DNA of 44,058 nucleotides from Pseudomonas sp. NFACC02 (GTDB taxonomy: Bacteria > Pseudomonadota > Gammaproteobacteria > Pseudomonadales > Pseudomonadaceae). Shown piece after piece: positions 25,962 through 33,796 of this stretch; position 1 is the first letter of the stretch; the number at the start of each line of letters is the position of its first letter. The position numbers and the translations under genes were made by a program. The DNA lies in contig NZ_FOEO01000044.1 of assembly GCF_900110765.1 (NCBI RefSeq), forward strand, positions 1-44,058, written 5' to 3'. Under the pieces are notes generated by a model, which was not told where the DNA came from, ran no database searches, and worked only from the letters and a program-made list of their open reading frames with translations.

Positions 25962-27341
25962 TCAATCCAGAAGAGAAAGGGTGACGGGCGTCAGGTGGTT
26001 GTCTTCGACGCGCACGTGCAGTTCGCCTTCGGCGAGTTTGGCGGTCAGCCGCTGGCCGGTGTGGGTCTGTTCGGCGGTCCGGATCGCCTTGCCGCGTTCG
26101 TCCAGCAGAATGCTGTAGCCGCGTCCCAGCGTCGCCAACGGGCTTACCACGTTGAGTGTCTGCACCTGCGTTTGCAACTGCAGGCGGCGGGTCTTGAGGT
26201 TTTCCTTGATCGCACGCGGCAGGCGCTCGGCCAGAACGTCCAGTCGCTGGCGCAGGAATGCCAGCGTGCGTCCTGGGTGCTGCGCGGCCAGACGGCTTTC
26301 CAGGTGACTCATTCGCACCTGACGTTTGTGCATCTGTTGCTCGAACGCTCGGCGCATGCGCATGTCCAGATCGTCCAGACGCTGAGCGCGCTGGCGCAAG
26401 CGTTCACCGGGATGACGCAAACGCCGCGAGACACCCTCCAGCCGCAGTCGCTCGCGCATCAGGCGGTCTTGCATGCGACTGATGAGTCGCCGTTGCAGGC
26501 TGTCGACGCGGCGGTGCAGGTCGCTGGAATCGGGTGCCAGAAGTTCGGCCGCAGCGGAGGGCGTCGGCGCGCGAACGTCGGCGACGAAATCACTGATGGA
26601 CACGTCGGTTTCGTGACCGACCGCGCTGACGATCGGGGTCACGCACGCATCGATGGCGCGGGCGACGGCCTCCTCGTTAAAGCACCACAAGTCTTCCAGC
26701 GAGCCGCCGCCGCGGGCAAGGATCAACGCATCGAAACCGCGGGAGTCCGCCAGTTTCAGCGCGCGAACGATCTGGTTGATGGCTTCGCGACCCTGCACGG
26801 CGGTAGGGATCAGGGTTAGCTCGACCTGAGGCGCCCGGCGACGGAACACGCTGATGATGTCGCGAATCACCGCGCCGGTCGGCGAACTGATGATGCCGAT
26901 GCGTTGAGGGTGCAAGGGCAGGGTGACTTTGCGCTCGGCGCTGAACAGCCCTTCGGCGCTGAGCTTTTCCTTCAGTGCATCGAATGCCAGCCTCAGCGCA
27001 CCGTCGCCTGCCGGTTCGACCGTATCGAGGATCAACTGGTAGTCACCGCGACCTTCAAACAGCGAAACCTTGCCCCGCACCTTCACCGCCAGACCGTCTT
27101 TCAGCGCCTGGCGCACGCGCGCGGCGTTGCTGCGGAACAAGGCGCAACGCACTTGCGCGCCGGTGTCCTTGAGCGTGAAGTACACGTGACCGGAGGCCGG
27201 GCGCGACAGGTTGGAAATCTCCCCCTCGACCCAGATGCTGGCGAAAACGTCCTCCAGCAACACGCGCGCGCGGCCGTTGAGCTGGCTGACAGTGAGGACT
27301 TCCCGGTCAAGGCCGAGTCTTGCGAAGGGGTCTTTGATCAT
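25962..27341 (-). CDS. xseA: Exodeoxyribonuclease VII large subunit
   Basis: XseA is the catalytic large subunit of exonuclease VII, which degrades single-stranded DNA from both ends. The N-terminal OB fold (VLTVSQLNGRARVLLEDVF, about 14-110), the nuclease core (IGIISSPTGAVIRDIISVFRRR; LILARGGGSLEDLWCFNEE) and a long C-terminal coiled coil are visible. I set the start at ATG 27341 (MIKDPFARLGLDREV, 459 residues, the family length). The alternative ATG at 27350 adds three residues, and starts further upstream run through REP-like sequence. Neither start has a strong ribosome-binding site. Confidence 0.94.
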   Translation of the reverse strand: MIKDPFARLGLDREVLTVSQLNGRARVLLEDVFASIWVEGEISNLSRPASGHVYFTLKDTGAQVRCALFRSNAARVRQALKDGLAVKVRGKVSLFEGRGDYQLILDTVEPAGDGALRLAFDALKEKLSAEGLFSAERKVTLPLHPQRIGIISSPTGAVIRDIISVFRRRAPQVELTLIPTAVQGREAINQIVRALKLADSRGFDALILARGGGSLEDLWCFNEEAVARAIDACVTPIVSAVGHETDVSISDFVADVRAPTPSAAAELLAPDSSDLHRRVDSLQRRLISRMQDRLMRERLRLEGVSRRLRHPGERLRQRAQRLDDLDMRMRRAFEQQMHKRQVRMSHLESRLAAQHPGRTLAFLRQRLDVLAERLPRAIKENLKTRRLQLQTQVQTLNVVSPLATLGRGYSILLDERGKAIRTAEQTHTGQRLTAKLAEGELHVRVEDNHLTPVTLSLLD

Positions 27342-27401
27342 GGCGGGCATGATAAAGGCATTAGCAGGCGATGTCGTGCATCGGCGGCCAGTGCGGACCC
27401 T

Positions 27402-27498
27402 GTAGGAGCGGTCGGAGGTACGACGGCCGTGAACCGGGTCTGTCAGACGCCACTTGATTGACTGGCAAAACGCAATCGCAGGCAAGCGCGCTCCTGCA
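27402..27498. repeat. REP-type repeat pair between xseA and the TauE-type permease
   Basis: TGTAGGAGCGGTCGGAGGTACGACGG-type sequence at 27401 and a second REP copy at 27473-27498 (AATCGCAGGCAAGCGCGCTCC) face each other. The left member is diverged. They occupy the gap between two divergent genes, so promoters of both must lie close to or within the repeats. Confidence 0.7.
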
Positions 27499-27535
27499 GT
27501 ATTCTTCCTGCCACCTACGATCCATGGAAGACACA

Positions 27536-28321
27536 ATGCTCACCACCCTCGCCGAGTTGTCGGATGCCTTCACTCAGTTGGGATTGACCCCGACCGACTG
27601 GCTCGTTATAGAAGTCGGCGTTATCGCCGCCTATCTGGTGTTCGCGATTGCCGGTTTCGGTACCGCGCTGGTGGCAGGCCCCATCCTGATTCACTTCATG
27701 CCGTTGTCGCGAATCATCCCGCTGCTGGTGATGCTGGATTTCCTCGCCGCGTTCAGCCATTTGCTGCCGTCGCGGCAATCTGTGGCGCGCGCCGAGCTGC
27801 TGCGCATGGTGCCGTGCATGGCAGTGGGTTGCACGCTGGGCGTGCTGTTCTTGCTGAACCTCAAATCCGACCTGCTGCTGTTATTGATGGGCATGTTTCT
27901 GATCGGCTATTCGGTCTACAGCCTGGCGGTGAAGGTGCGTCCAACCCAGTTGTCGGCGGCCTGGTCGATTCCGATGGGCACCGTGGGCGGGTTGTTCGGC
28001 GCGCTGTTCGGCAGCGGCGGCTTTTTATATGCGATTTACCTCAACGGCCGTCTGACCGACAAGACTCAGGCCCGCGCCACGCAAAATGCGCTGATCAGTT
28101 GCAGCACCATCGTGCGCCTGAGCCTGTTCGTCATCACGGGTGTGTACGCACAGATTTCCCTGTTGTTGCTGGCCGTGTGTCTGCTGCCGGCAATGGTCAT
28201 CGGCTCGTGGATCGGTCGTCATCTGGTCATGCGCCTGTCGCGGGAGATGTTCGTTCGTTTGGTCACCTGGATGGTGCTGCTCAGCGGCATTACACTCATC
28301 GGTCGTTATCTTGCCGGTTGA
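27536..28321 (+). CDS. TauE/SafE-family sulfite/anion exporter permease
   Basis: This 261-residue polytopic membrane protein belongs to the TSUP (TauE/SafE, formerly DUF81) family of anion permeases. Eight hydrophobic segments are visible, among them LVIEVGVIAAYLVFAIAGFG, ARAELLRMVPCMAVGCTLGV and MGTVGGLFGALFGSGGFLYA. The glycine-rich GTVGGLFGALFGSGG resembles the second family repeat. The substrate is unknown; sulfite, sulfonates or organic anions are typical. I chose ATG 27536, which has GGAAGAC just before it, over an ATG at 27524. Confidence 0.85.
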   Translation: MLTTLAELSDAFTQLGLTPTDWLVIEVGVIAAYLVFAIAGFGTALVAGPILIHFMPLSRIIPLLVMLDFLAAFSHLLPSRQSVARAELLRMVPCMAVGCTLGVLFLLNLKSDLLLLLMGMFLIGYSVYSLAVKVRPTQLSAAWSIPMGTVGGLFGALFGSGGFLYAIYLNGRLTDKTQARATQNALISCSTIVRLSLFVITGVYAQISLLLLAVCLLPAMVIGSWIGRHLVMRLSREMFVRLVTWMVLLSGITLIGRYLAG

Positions 28322-28393
28322 GGACACCCTACTTGACGGCAATGGCGGTGGCATTAAGCTGCCGCCCCCGAGCAAACGTCAGACAGGCCCGTC

Positions 28394-28942
28394 ATGAACA
28401 CCCAAAGCATCATCGTCCCGCAAATCTCCAGCTTTCCTGCGCGTGAAGCGAAGGCGCGGGCGATCCTGCGCTGGCTGGTGAAGCTGGACGTGGTGGAGGA
28501 ATCGCTGACCACCTGCGGGCGCAGTTTCAATCGCATGGCGTACGCCATCGCACCCGGCGCGCGGCGTTTTGTCGAAAACCCGGATGCATTGCCGTACGGG
28601 CAGGCGGTGAACGGCCTGGAAATCGTGCTCAAGCGCTGCATCTATACCCCACAGCAGGGTTTCAAGGAGGAGGCCGGTTGCCCCGAGTGCCGGCGTGAGA
28701 TCGGCGAAGCGTTGTTCGACAGTCTGGAAGAATGGATGCCGGGGCACACCGACAACTTCATCTGCCCTGAATGCCGTCACGAAGACGACATCAATGGCTT
28801 TCTGTTTCTGGATCCGTGCGGCTTTTCCAACCTGGGTTTCATCTTCAACGACTGGCTGGATGCAGGCTTCAAGACGAGCTTTTTGGAAGAATTCGCCGAA
28901 CGTCTGGATCGCCCGGTGTCTTTCGTCAAAGTCCGCCTATAA
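28394..28942 (+). CDS. Uncharacterised protein with two CPEC zinc-ribbon motifs
   Basis: I cannot name the function of this 182-residue protein. Two CxxC pairs, C96/C99 (GCPECRRE) and C124/C127 (ICPECRHED), lie 28 residues apart, as in a zinc-binding ribbon. No signal peptide or membrane segment is seen. Homologues in pseudomonads are sometimes labelled sugar ABC transporter ATPase, but there is no Walker A or ABC signature here, so that name is not supported. It lies alone between the permease and guaB; a start at ATG 28394 follows a short 72-base gap. Confidence 0.8.
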   Translation: MNTQSIIVPQISSFPAREAKARAILRWLVKLDVVEESLTTCGRSFNRMAYAIAPGARRFVENPDALPYGQAVNGLEIVLKRCIYTPQQGFKEEAGCPECRREIGEALFDSLEEWMPGHTDNFICPECRHEDDINGFLFLDPCGFSNLGFIFNDWLDAGFKTSFLEEFAERLDRPVSFVKVRL

Positions 28943-29004
28943 ATGCATCAGTCAGTGATAGAGCGCGTCGATCATTCTGATTATTAAATAGACCGATGTT
29001 TACA

Positions 29005-29033
29005 TTGAGCATAGGCACCTGTCTGGGTATAAT
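29005..29033 (+). promoter_or_regulatory. Sigma-70 promoter of guaB
   Basis: TTGAGC (29005-29010), a 17-base spacer and a perfect TATAAT (29028-29033) lie 36 bases before the guaB start. The upstream flank is AT-rich (GATTATTAAATAGACC), compatible with an UP element. Confidence 0.85.
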
Positions 29034-29068
29034 GGCGCGCTTCCATTTTCCCGCTCGGGAGCCCAGCG

Positions 29069-30538
29069 ATGCTGCGTATCAGCCAAGAAGCCCTTACATT
29101 CGACGACATTCTCCTTGTGCCCGGTTATTCCGAGGTGCTTCCCAACGAAGTCAGTCTGAAAACCCGATTGACCCGTGGCATCGAACTGAACATCCCTCTC
29201 GTTTCCGCCGCTATGGACACCGTCACTGAAGCCCGTCTGGCCATCGCCATGGCTCAGGAAGGCGGCATCGGCATCATCCACAAGAACATGACCGTCGAGC
29301 AGCAGGCTGCCGAAGTGCGAAAGGTCAAGAAGTTCGAAGCGGGTGTGGTCAAGGACCCGATCACCATCGAGGCGGATGCCTCCGTTCGTGATTTGTTCGA
29401 ACTGACGCGTCAACACAACATTTCCGGCGTTCCGGTTCTGCACGACGGCGAACTGGTCGGCATCGTGACTTCCCGAGACGTGCGCTTCGAAAATCGTCTG
29501 GACATCCCTGTTCGGGAAGTGATGACGCCGAAAGAGCGTCTGGTCACTGTTCGTGAAGGCGCCGACAAATACGAAGTCCGCGACCTGCTGCACAAACACC
29601 GTCTGGAAAAAGTCCTGATCGTCGACGACAAGTTCGCGCTCAAGGGCATGATGACCGTCAAGGACATCGAGAAATCCAAAGCCTACCCGCTGGCCAGCAA
29701 GGACGATCAAGGTCGTCTGCGTGTGGGCGCTGCGGTCGGCACCGGTAAAGACACCGGCGAGCGCGTCAGCGCCCTGGTCGCCGCCGGCGTTGACGTCATC
29801 GTCGTCGACACCGCCCACGGCCACTCCAAAGGCGTGATCGACCGCGTTCGCTGGGTCAAGCAGAACTTCCCGGACGTCCAGGTCATCGGCGGTAACATCG
29901 CCACCGGCGCTGCTGCACGTGCACTGGTCGAAGCCGGCGCTGACGGCGTCAAGGTCGGTATCGGTCCTGGCTCCATCTGCACCACCCGTATCGTGGCAGG
30001 CGTAGGTGTTCCGCAAATCAGCGCCATCGCCAACGTCGCCTCGGCGCTTGAAGGCACCGACGTTCCTCTGATCGCCGACGGCGGCATCCGTTTCTCCGGT
30101 GACCTGTCCAAGGCCATCGTGGCCGGTGCCTACTGCGTGATGATGGGCTCGATGTTCGCCGGTACCGAAGAAGCACCGGGCGAAATCGAGCTGTTCCAGG
30201 GCCGCTCGTACAAGGCATACCGCGGCATGGGCTCGCTCGGTGCGATGTCTCAGGCGCAAGGCTCCTCGGACCGCTACTTCCAGGACTCATCGGAAGGCGC
30301 CGAGAAACTGGTGCCGGAAGGCATCGAAGGCCGTGTGGCCTACAAGGGCTCGCTGTCCGCCATCATCCACCAGTTGATGGGTGGCCTGCGTTCTTCCATG
30401 GGGTACACCGGCAGCGCCCACATTCAGGAAATGCGCACCAAGCCTGAATTCGTACGCATCACCGGCGCCGGCATGGCCGAGTCTCACGTCCACGACGTGC
30501 AGATCACTAAGGAAGCGCCGAACTATCGCGTAGGTTGA
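29069..30538 (+). CDS. guaB: Inosine-5'-monophosphate dehydrogenase
   Basis: GuaB oxidises IMP to XMP with NAD+, the first step toward GMP. The 489-residue protein has the TIM barrel interrupted by a tandem CBS (Bateman) domain (about residues 90-205). The catalytic cysteine lies in GIGPGSICTTRIVAGVG, and the flap contains the YRGMGSLGAM region. Start ATG 29069 is downstream of a clear sigma-70 promoter. guaB and guaA follow each other as in most bacteria. Confidence 0.97.
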   Translation: MLRISQEALTFDDILLVPGYSEVLPNEVSLKTRLTRGIELNIPLVSAAMDTVTEARLAIAMAQEGGIGIIHKNMTVEQQAAEVRKVKKFEAGVVKDPITIEADASVRDLFELTRQHNISGVPVLHDGELVGIVTSRDVRFENRLDIPVREVMTPKERLVTVREGADKYEVRDLLHKHRLEKVLIVDDKFALKGMMTVKDIEKSKAYPLASKDDQGRLRVGAAVGTGKDTGERVSALVAAGVDVIVVDTAHGHSKGVIDRVRWVKQNFPDVQVIGGNIATGAAARALVEAGADGVKVGIGPGSICTTRIVAGVGVPQISAIANVASALEGTDVPLIADGGIRFSGDLSKAIVAGAYCVMMGSMFAGTEEAPGEIELFQGRSYKAYRGMGSLGAMSQAQGSSDRYFQDSSEGAEKLVPEGIEGRVAYKGSLSAIIHQLMGGLRSSMGYTGSAHIQEMRTKPEFVRITGAGMAESHVHDVQITKEAPNYRVG

Positions 30539-30585
30539 TCCGAGATACGCCTGATTTTTCAGGTGTATTTCTGAAATATGTGTAG

Positions 30586-30612
30586 CGGGGCTGTTCATTA
30601 CAGCCCCGTCTT
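30586..30612 (+). terminator. Hairpin between guaB and guaA
   Basis: CGGGGCTGT (30586-30594) and ACAGCCCCG (30600-30608) form a perfect 9-bp stem with loop TCATT, followed by TCTTGTTT. It can act as a partial terminator that lowers guaA transcription relative to guaB. Confidence 0.7.
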
Positions 30613-30639
30613 GTTTCTGATTTTCGACGAGAATGACTC

Positions 30640-32217
30640 ATGGCCCTCGACATTCACGCCCACCGTATCCTGATCCTCGACTTCGGTTCCCAGTACACCC
30701 AGTTGATCGCCCGCCGCGTGCGTGAGATCGGCGTGTACTGCGAACTGCACCCGTTCGACATGGACGACGAAGCGATCCGCGAATTCGCTCCAAAAGGCGT
30801 CATCCTCGCGGGTGGCCCCGAGTCCGTGCACGTCGCTGACAGTCCGCGTTGCCCGCAAGCGGTCTTCGATCTCGGCGTTCCGGTTTTCGGCATTTGCTAC
30901 GGCATGCAGACCATGGCCGAACAACTGGGCGGCAAGGTCGAAGGGTCCGAAATGCGTGAATTCGGTTACGCCCGTGTCGACGTCGTGGGCAAGAGCCGTC
31001 TGCTCGACGGCATCGAAGACCATGTCGACGCCGACGGCGTGCTGGGTCTGGACGTGTGGATGAGTCATGGCGACAAGGTCACCAAGCTGCCGTCCGAGTT
31101 CCACATTCTGGCCAGCACCCCAAGCTGCCCGATTGCCGGCATGGCCGACGACACCCGTGGTTACTACGGCGTGCAGTTCCACCCGGAAGTGACCCACACC
31201 AAGCAGGGCGGTCGCATCCTGTCGCGCTTCATCCTCGACATCTGCGGCTGTGAAGCGCTGTGGACGCCGTCGAAAATCGCTGAAGACGCCATCGCTCAGG
31301 TCCGCGCTCAAGTCGGCACCGACAACGTCTTGCTGGGTCTGTCCGGCGGTGTTGACTCGTCTGTCGTGGCGGCGCTGCTGCACAAGGCCATCGGCGATCA
31401 ACTGACCTGTGTCTTCGTCGACAACGGCTTGCTGCGTTTGCACGAAGGCGAGCAAGTGATGGCCATGTTCGCCGAGAACATGGGCGTCAAGGTGATCCGT
31501 GCCAACGCCGAAGAGCAGTTCCTCAACAACCTGGAAGGCGAAAGCGATCCAGAGAAGAAGCGCAAGATCATCGGCCGTACCTTCATCGACGTGTTCGATG
31601 CCGAATCGAGCAAGCTGCACAACATCAAATACCTGGCGCAGGGCACCATCTACCCTGACGTGATCGAGTCCGCTGGCGCCAAGAGCGGCAAGGCTCACGT
31701 GATCAAGTCGCACCACAACGTGGGCGGCCTGCCAGAAGAAATGAACCTGAAACTGGTCGAGCCGCTGCGCGAACTGTTCAAGGACGAAGTCCGCCGTCTG
31801 GGCCTGGAACTCGGCCTGCCGTACGACATGGTCTACCGCCACCCGTTCCCGGGCCCAGGCCTGGGCGTGCGCATCCTTGGCGAAGTGAAGAAGGAATACG
31901 CCGACCTGCTGCGCCGCGCCGACCACATCTTCATCGAAGAGCTGCGCAAAGCCGACTGGTACCACAAAGTCAGCCAGGCCTTCGTCGTCTTCCAGCCGGT
32001 CAAATCAGTCGGCGTGGTCGGTGACGGCCGTCGTTACGCCTGGGTCGTCGCCCTGCGCGCCGTGGAAACCATCGACTTCATGACCGCACGCTGGGCGCAC
32101 CTGCCCTACGAACTGCTGGAAACCGTCAGCGGCCGCATCATCAACGAAATCGAAGGCATCTCCCGCGTCACTTATGACGTGTCGAGCAAGCCGCCGGCTA
32201 CGATTGAGTGGGAATGA
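30640..32217 (+). CDS. guaA: GMP synthase (glutamine-hydrolysing)
   Basis: GuaA aminates XMP to GMP. The 525-residue enzyme has an N-terminal class I glutamine amidotransferase domain (nucleophile Cys in FGICYGMQ, His/Glu in FHPEVTHT), an ATP pyrophosphatase domain (P-loop LGLSGGVDSSVV) and a C-terminal dimerisation domain ending KPPATIEWE. The last codons, GAG TGG GAA TGA, are a well-known chromosomal target of IntguaA-type integrases. A genomic island follows directly, and the gene end is kept intact. Confidence 0.98.
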   Translation: MALDIHAHRILILDFGSQYTQLIARRVREIGVYCELHPFDMDDEAIREFAPKGVILAGGPESVHVADSPRCPQAVFDLGVPVFGICYGMQTMAEQLGGKVEGSEMREFGYARVDVVGKSRLLDGIEDHVDADGVLGLDVWMSHGDKVTKLPSEFHILASTPSCPIAGMADDTRGYYGVQFHPEVTHTKQGGRILSRFILDICGCEALWTPSKIAEDAIAQVRAQVGTDNVLLGLSGGVDSSVVAALLHKAIGDQLTCVFVDNGLLRLHEGEQVMAMFAENMGVKVIRANAEEQFLNNLEGESDPEKKRKIIGRTFIDVFDAESSKLHNIKYLAQGTIYPDVIESAGAKSGKAHVIKSHHNVGGLPEEMNLKLVEPLRELFKDEVRRLGLELGLPYDMVYRHPFPGPGLGVRILGEVKKEYADLLRRADHIFIEELRKADWYHKVSQAFVVFQPVKSVGVVGDGRRYAWVVALRAVETIDFMTARWAHLPYELLETVSGRIINEIEGISRVTYDVSSKPPATIEWE

Positions 32218-32221
32218 TCCC
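32206..32221 (+). other. attL: guaA 3'-end integration site
   Basis: GAGTGGGAATGATCCC includes the last three guaA codons and stop. The near-copy GAGTGGAATGATCCC lies at 36633-36647. This is the left attachment site of the island. Confidence 0.7.
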
Positions 32222-32263
32222 GCGTCCGGCACTGCCCGGCATGATCTAGCAAAAAATGCCCTG

Positions 32264-32285
32264 AAGCCCGCGTAATTGCGGGCTT
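32264..32285 (+). terminator. Terminator downstream of guaA (inside the island end)
   Basis: AAGCCCGC/GCGGGCTT stem with loop GTAATT, followed by TTGGCTTTTT. A closely related hairpin with the same tail pattern lies 38 bases past attR (36685-36710). Because the island sits between them, one copy came with the element and restored termination of guaA. Confidence 0.82.
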
Positions 32286-32526
32286 TTGGCTTTTTGGGGC
32301 TGGCAAAAATCGGGCAGCTTTGTGCATCGATAAGCGCCGTGTTCATGTGGCGTTGTACAGGGGATTGACTGAGACAAATGCCATGTTCGGCGCTCGATAC
32401 CATGTCGTCCTGGTAGGGTAGGGCAAGGTATCAAATCTCATCATCAGCCCGGTTTCATTGGGTTTTATCGTGGTGCATGAGTGCTTTTCTGAGCATGGTA
32501 TTTTTTCCATGGAATCCCCGACTGCC

Positions 32527-32814
32527 ATGCTGACCGATCCCAAGCTGCGTAACCTCAAGCCGAAAGAAAAACTCTACTAGGTGAACGACCGCGACGTGCT
32601 GTACGTGGTCGTCACTGCTGCCGGTTCCATCTCATTTCGTTACAACTACTCAATCAATGGCCGTTAGGAGACCATCACGTTCGGTCGTTATGGCGTGGGT
32701 GGCATCACACTTGCGGAAGCTGGTAAGTCACCTGCCAAAGAGAAAGCCCGTGCCAAGGCACGTACCAAAGTTGCAGAGACGTCTGATGCGTGGGCTGAGA
32801 ACTGGCTGAAGTAG
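32527..32814 (+). pseudogene. IntguaA-type tyrosine integrase, N-terminal remnant
   Basis: Reading from ATG 32527 gives MLTDPKLRNLKPKEKLY, then a TAG (32578-32580), then VNDRDVLYVVVTAAG and SISFRYNYSINGR, a second TAG (32665-32667), then ETITFGRYGVGGITLAEA joined directly to GKSPAKEKARAKARTKVAE and a third TAG at 32812. This is the N-terminal arm-binding (DUF4102) domain of the integrase family that uses guaA. Between LAEA and GKSPAKEKA roughly 14 residues expected in this family are missing in frame, and the whole catalytic domain is gone. It is beyond doubt nonfunctional. Position and orientation next to attL match intact guaA islands. Confidence 0.85.
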
Positions 32815-33120
32815 TCATAATGCCGTTATAGAAGACCCATCTCGATAGCTTTCAGAAAATATTCTTCACCTCGTGCTATGCGGAGAGTCAAGGGTTTGGC
32901 CGTGAACGCCAAGGCACACGAGACTATTAGATCTTTAGGATTCTCGCTGCTGATTTTCTCAGGATCGTTCGTGATTCGTCACCAATCCTGACAGATAGCC
33001 CTATGGCTACATCGATTCGGTTCGCAACATCCCTTCGCTTAGGACGATTCAGACATCTGATCCGAGTGGCATTTGTGATGCCGTCTGTAAGAGGGCGAAG
33101 TGATGCTTTTGTGGCTGAAG
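32815..33120. other. Non-coding stretch between two integrase remnants
   Basis: About 300 bases with no supported gene, RNA or repeat. Stops are scattered in all frames. It may be further decayed recombinase sequence, since the second remnant begins just after it, but I can see no motif. Confidence 0.4.
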
Positions 33121-33640
33121 CACTCCACCGGTATTCGCGCCCGGAACTGGCCTTGCTGTAGAGCGCAGATGTGCTTTATCCCAGCGGAGCCATTAACCCC
33201 GAGGTATATCTACGCGCAGACATCACCAAAGGTTGTCGGCGACGCAATGTAACTGGCCCATCACGATGCCGTGCCGCCTTGGAGGGGTGGATCGCAGTCC
33301 GTTTGCACCCCTGCGGAGGCCTCTCAGGCACTGATGAGTGCCCAGGCCTACGCCGAGCTTCGAAGCTGGTCAGCAGACACAAATGCTAATCCGTTTAGCC
33401 GGGGTTCACGCATGGTGAGCTGGACGGAGGGTCATAGGTTACCGAGCCTTTGATTCGCTCAGGCGGACCATAAGTTGTCCATCCATACTGGTAGGCCAGT
33501 ATCAAGCAGGGAGATTCGTATCGCTGCGGGCGCTACCTTGCGGCCAAGATGCTGGCGGCAAGAGGCGATTTGGGATAGCTCAGACCATTCTTGGCCATTC
33601 CTGTCTGCCTTGTTTTACCGTCGACCAACCGACATTTTAT
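33121..33640 (+). pseudogene. Fossil tyrosine recombinase catalytic domain, frameshifted
   Basis: Pieces in shifting plus-strand frames spell a tyrosine recombinase in the right order. TGIRAR then ELALL (box I Arg at 33136-33138) leads to SADVLYPSGAINPEVYL and RADITKGCRRRNV (beta-sheet Lys region). Next come RAALEGWIAVRL, GLRRASKLVSRHK, GELDGG, YRAFDSLRR, GRYLAAKMLAARGDL and AQTILGHSCL (box II His at 33596-33598). At least four frameshifts and several stops break it. The sequence type differs from the IntguaA remnant and resembles integrases with a SSHSGRR...ILGHS signature found in Pseudomonas islands. It marks a second mobile-element event in the same place. Confidence 0.68.
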
Positions 33641-33796
33641 ATGCATTCGGAGTTGCACTGGGATGGCGACATCAGTAGTGTCTGTTGGATGTGCCTCGGC
33701 TTATGAATCGATCCATACGCTAAGCGCCGAGATATATAAAAGCGCCGCTTTCATACGGTGCTCCAGAATCCGAATTTTCTTGCATAAGGACGACGC

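Noticed and set aside
29000..30259. Long minus-strand frame opposite guaB
   Set aside because: Shadow frame; guaB on the plus strand has all motifs and a clear promoter.
33171..33389. Short plus-strand frame in the island as a possible small protein
   Set aside because: It is one of several frame pieces of the decayed tyrosine recombinase, not a gene by itself.
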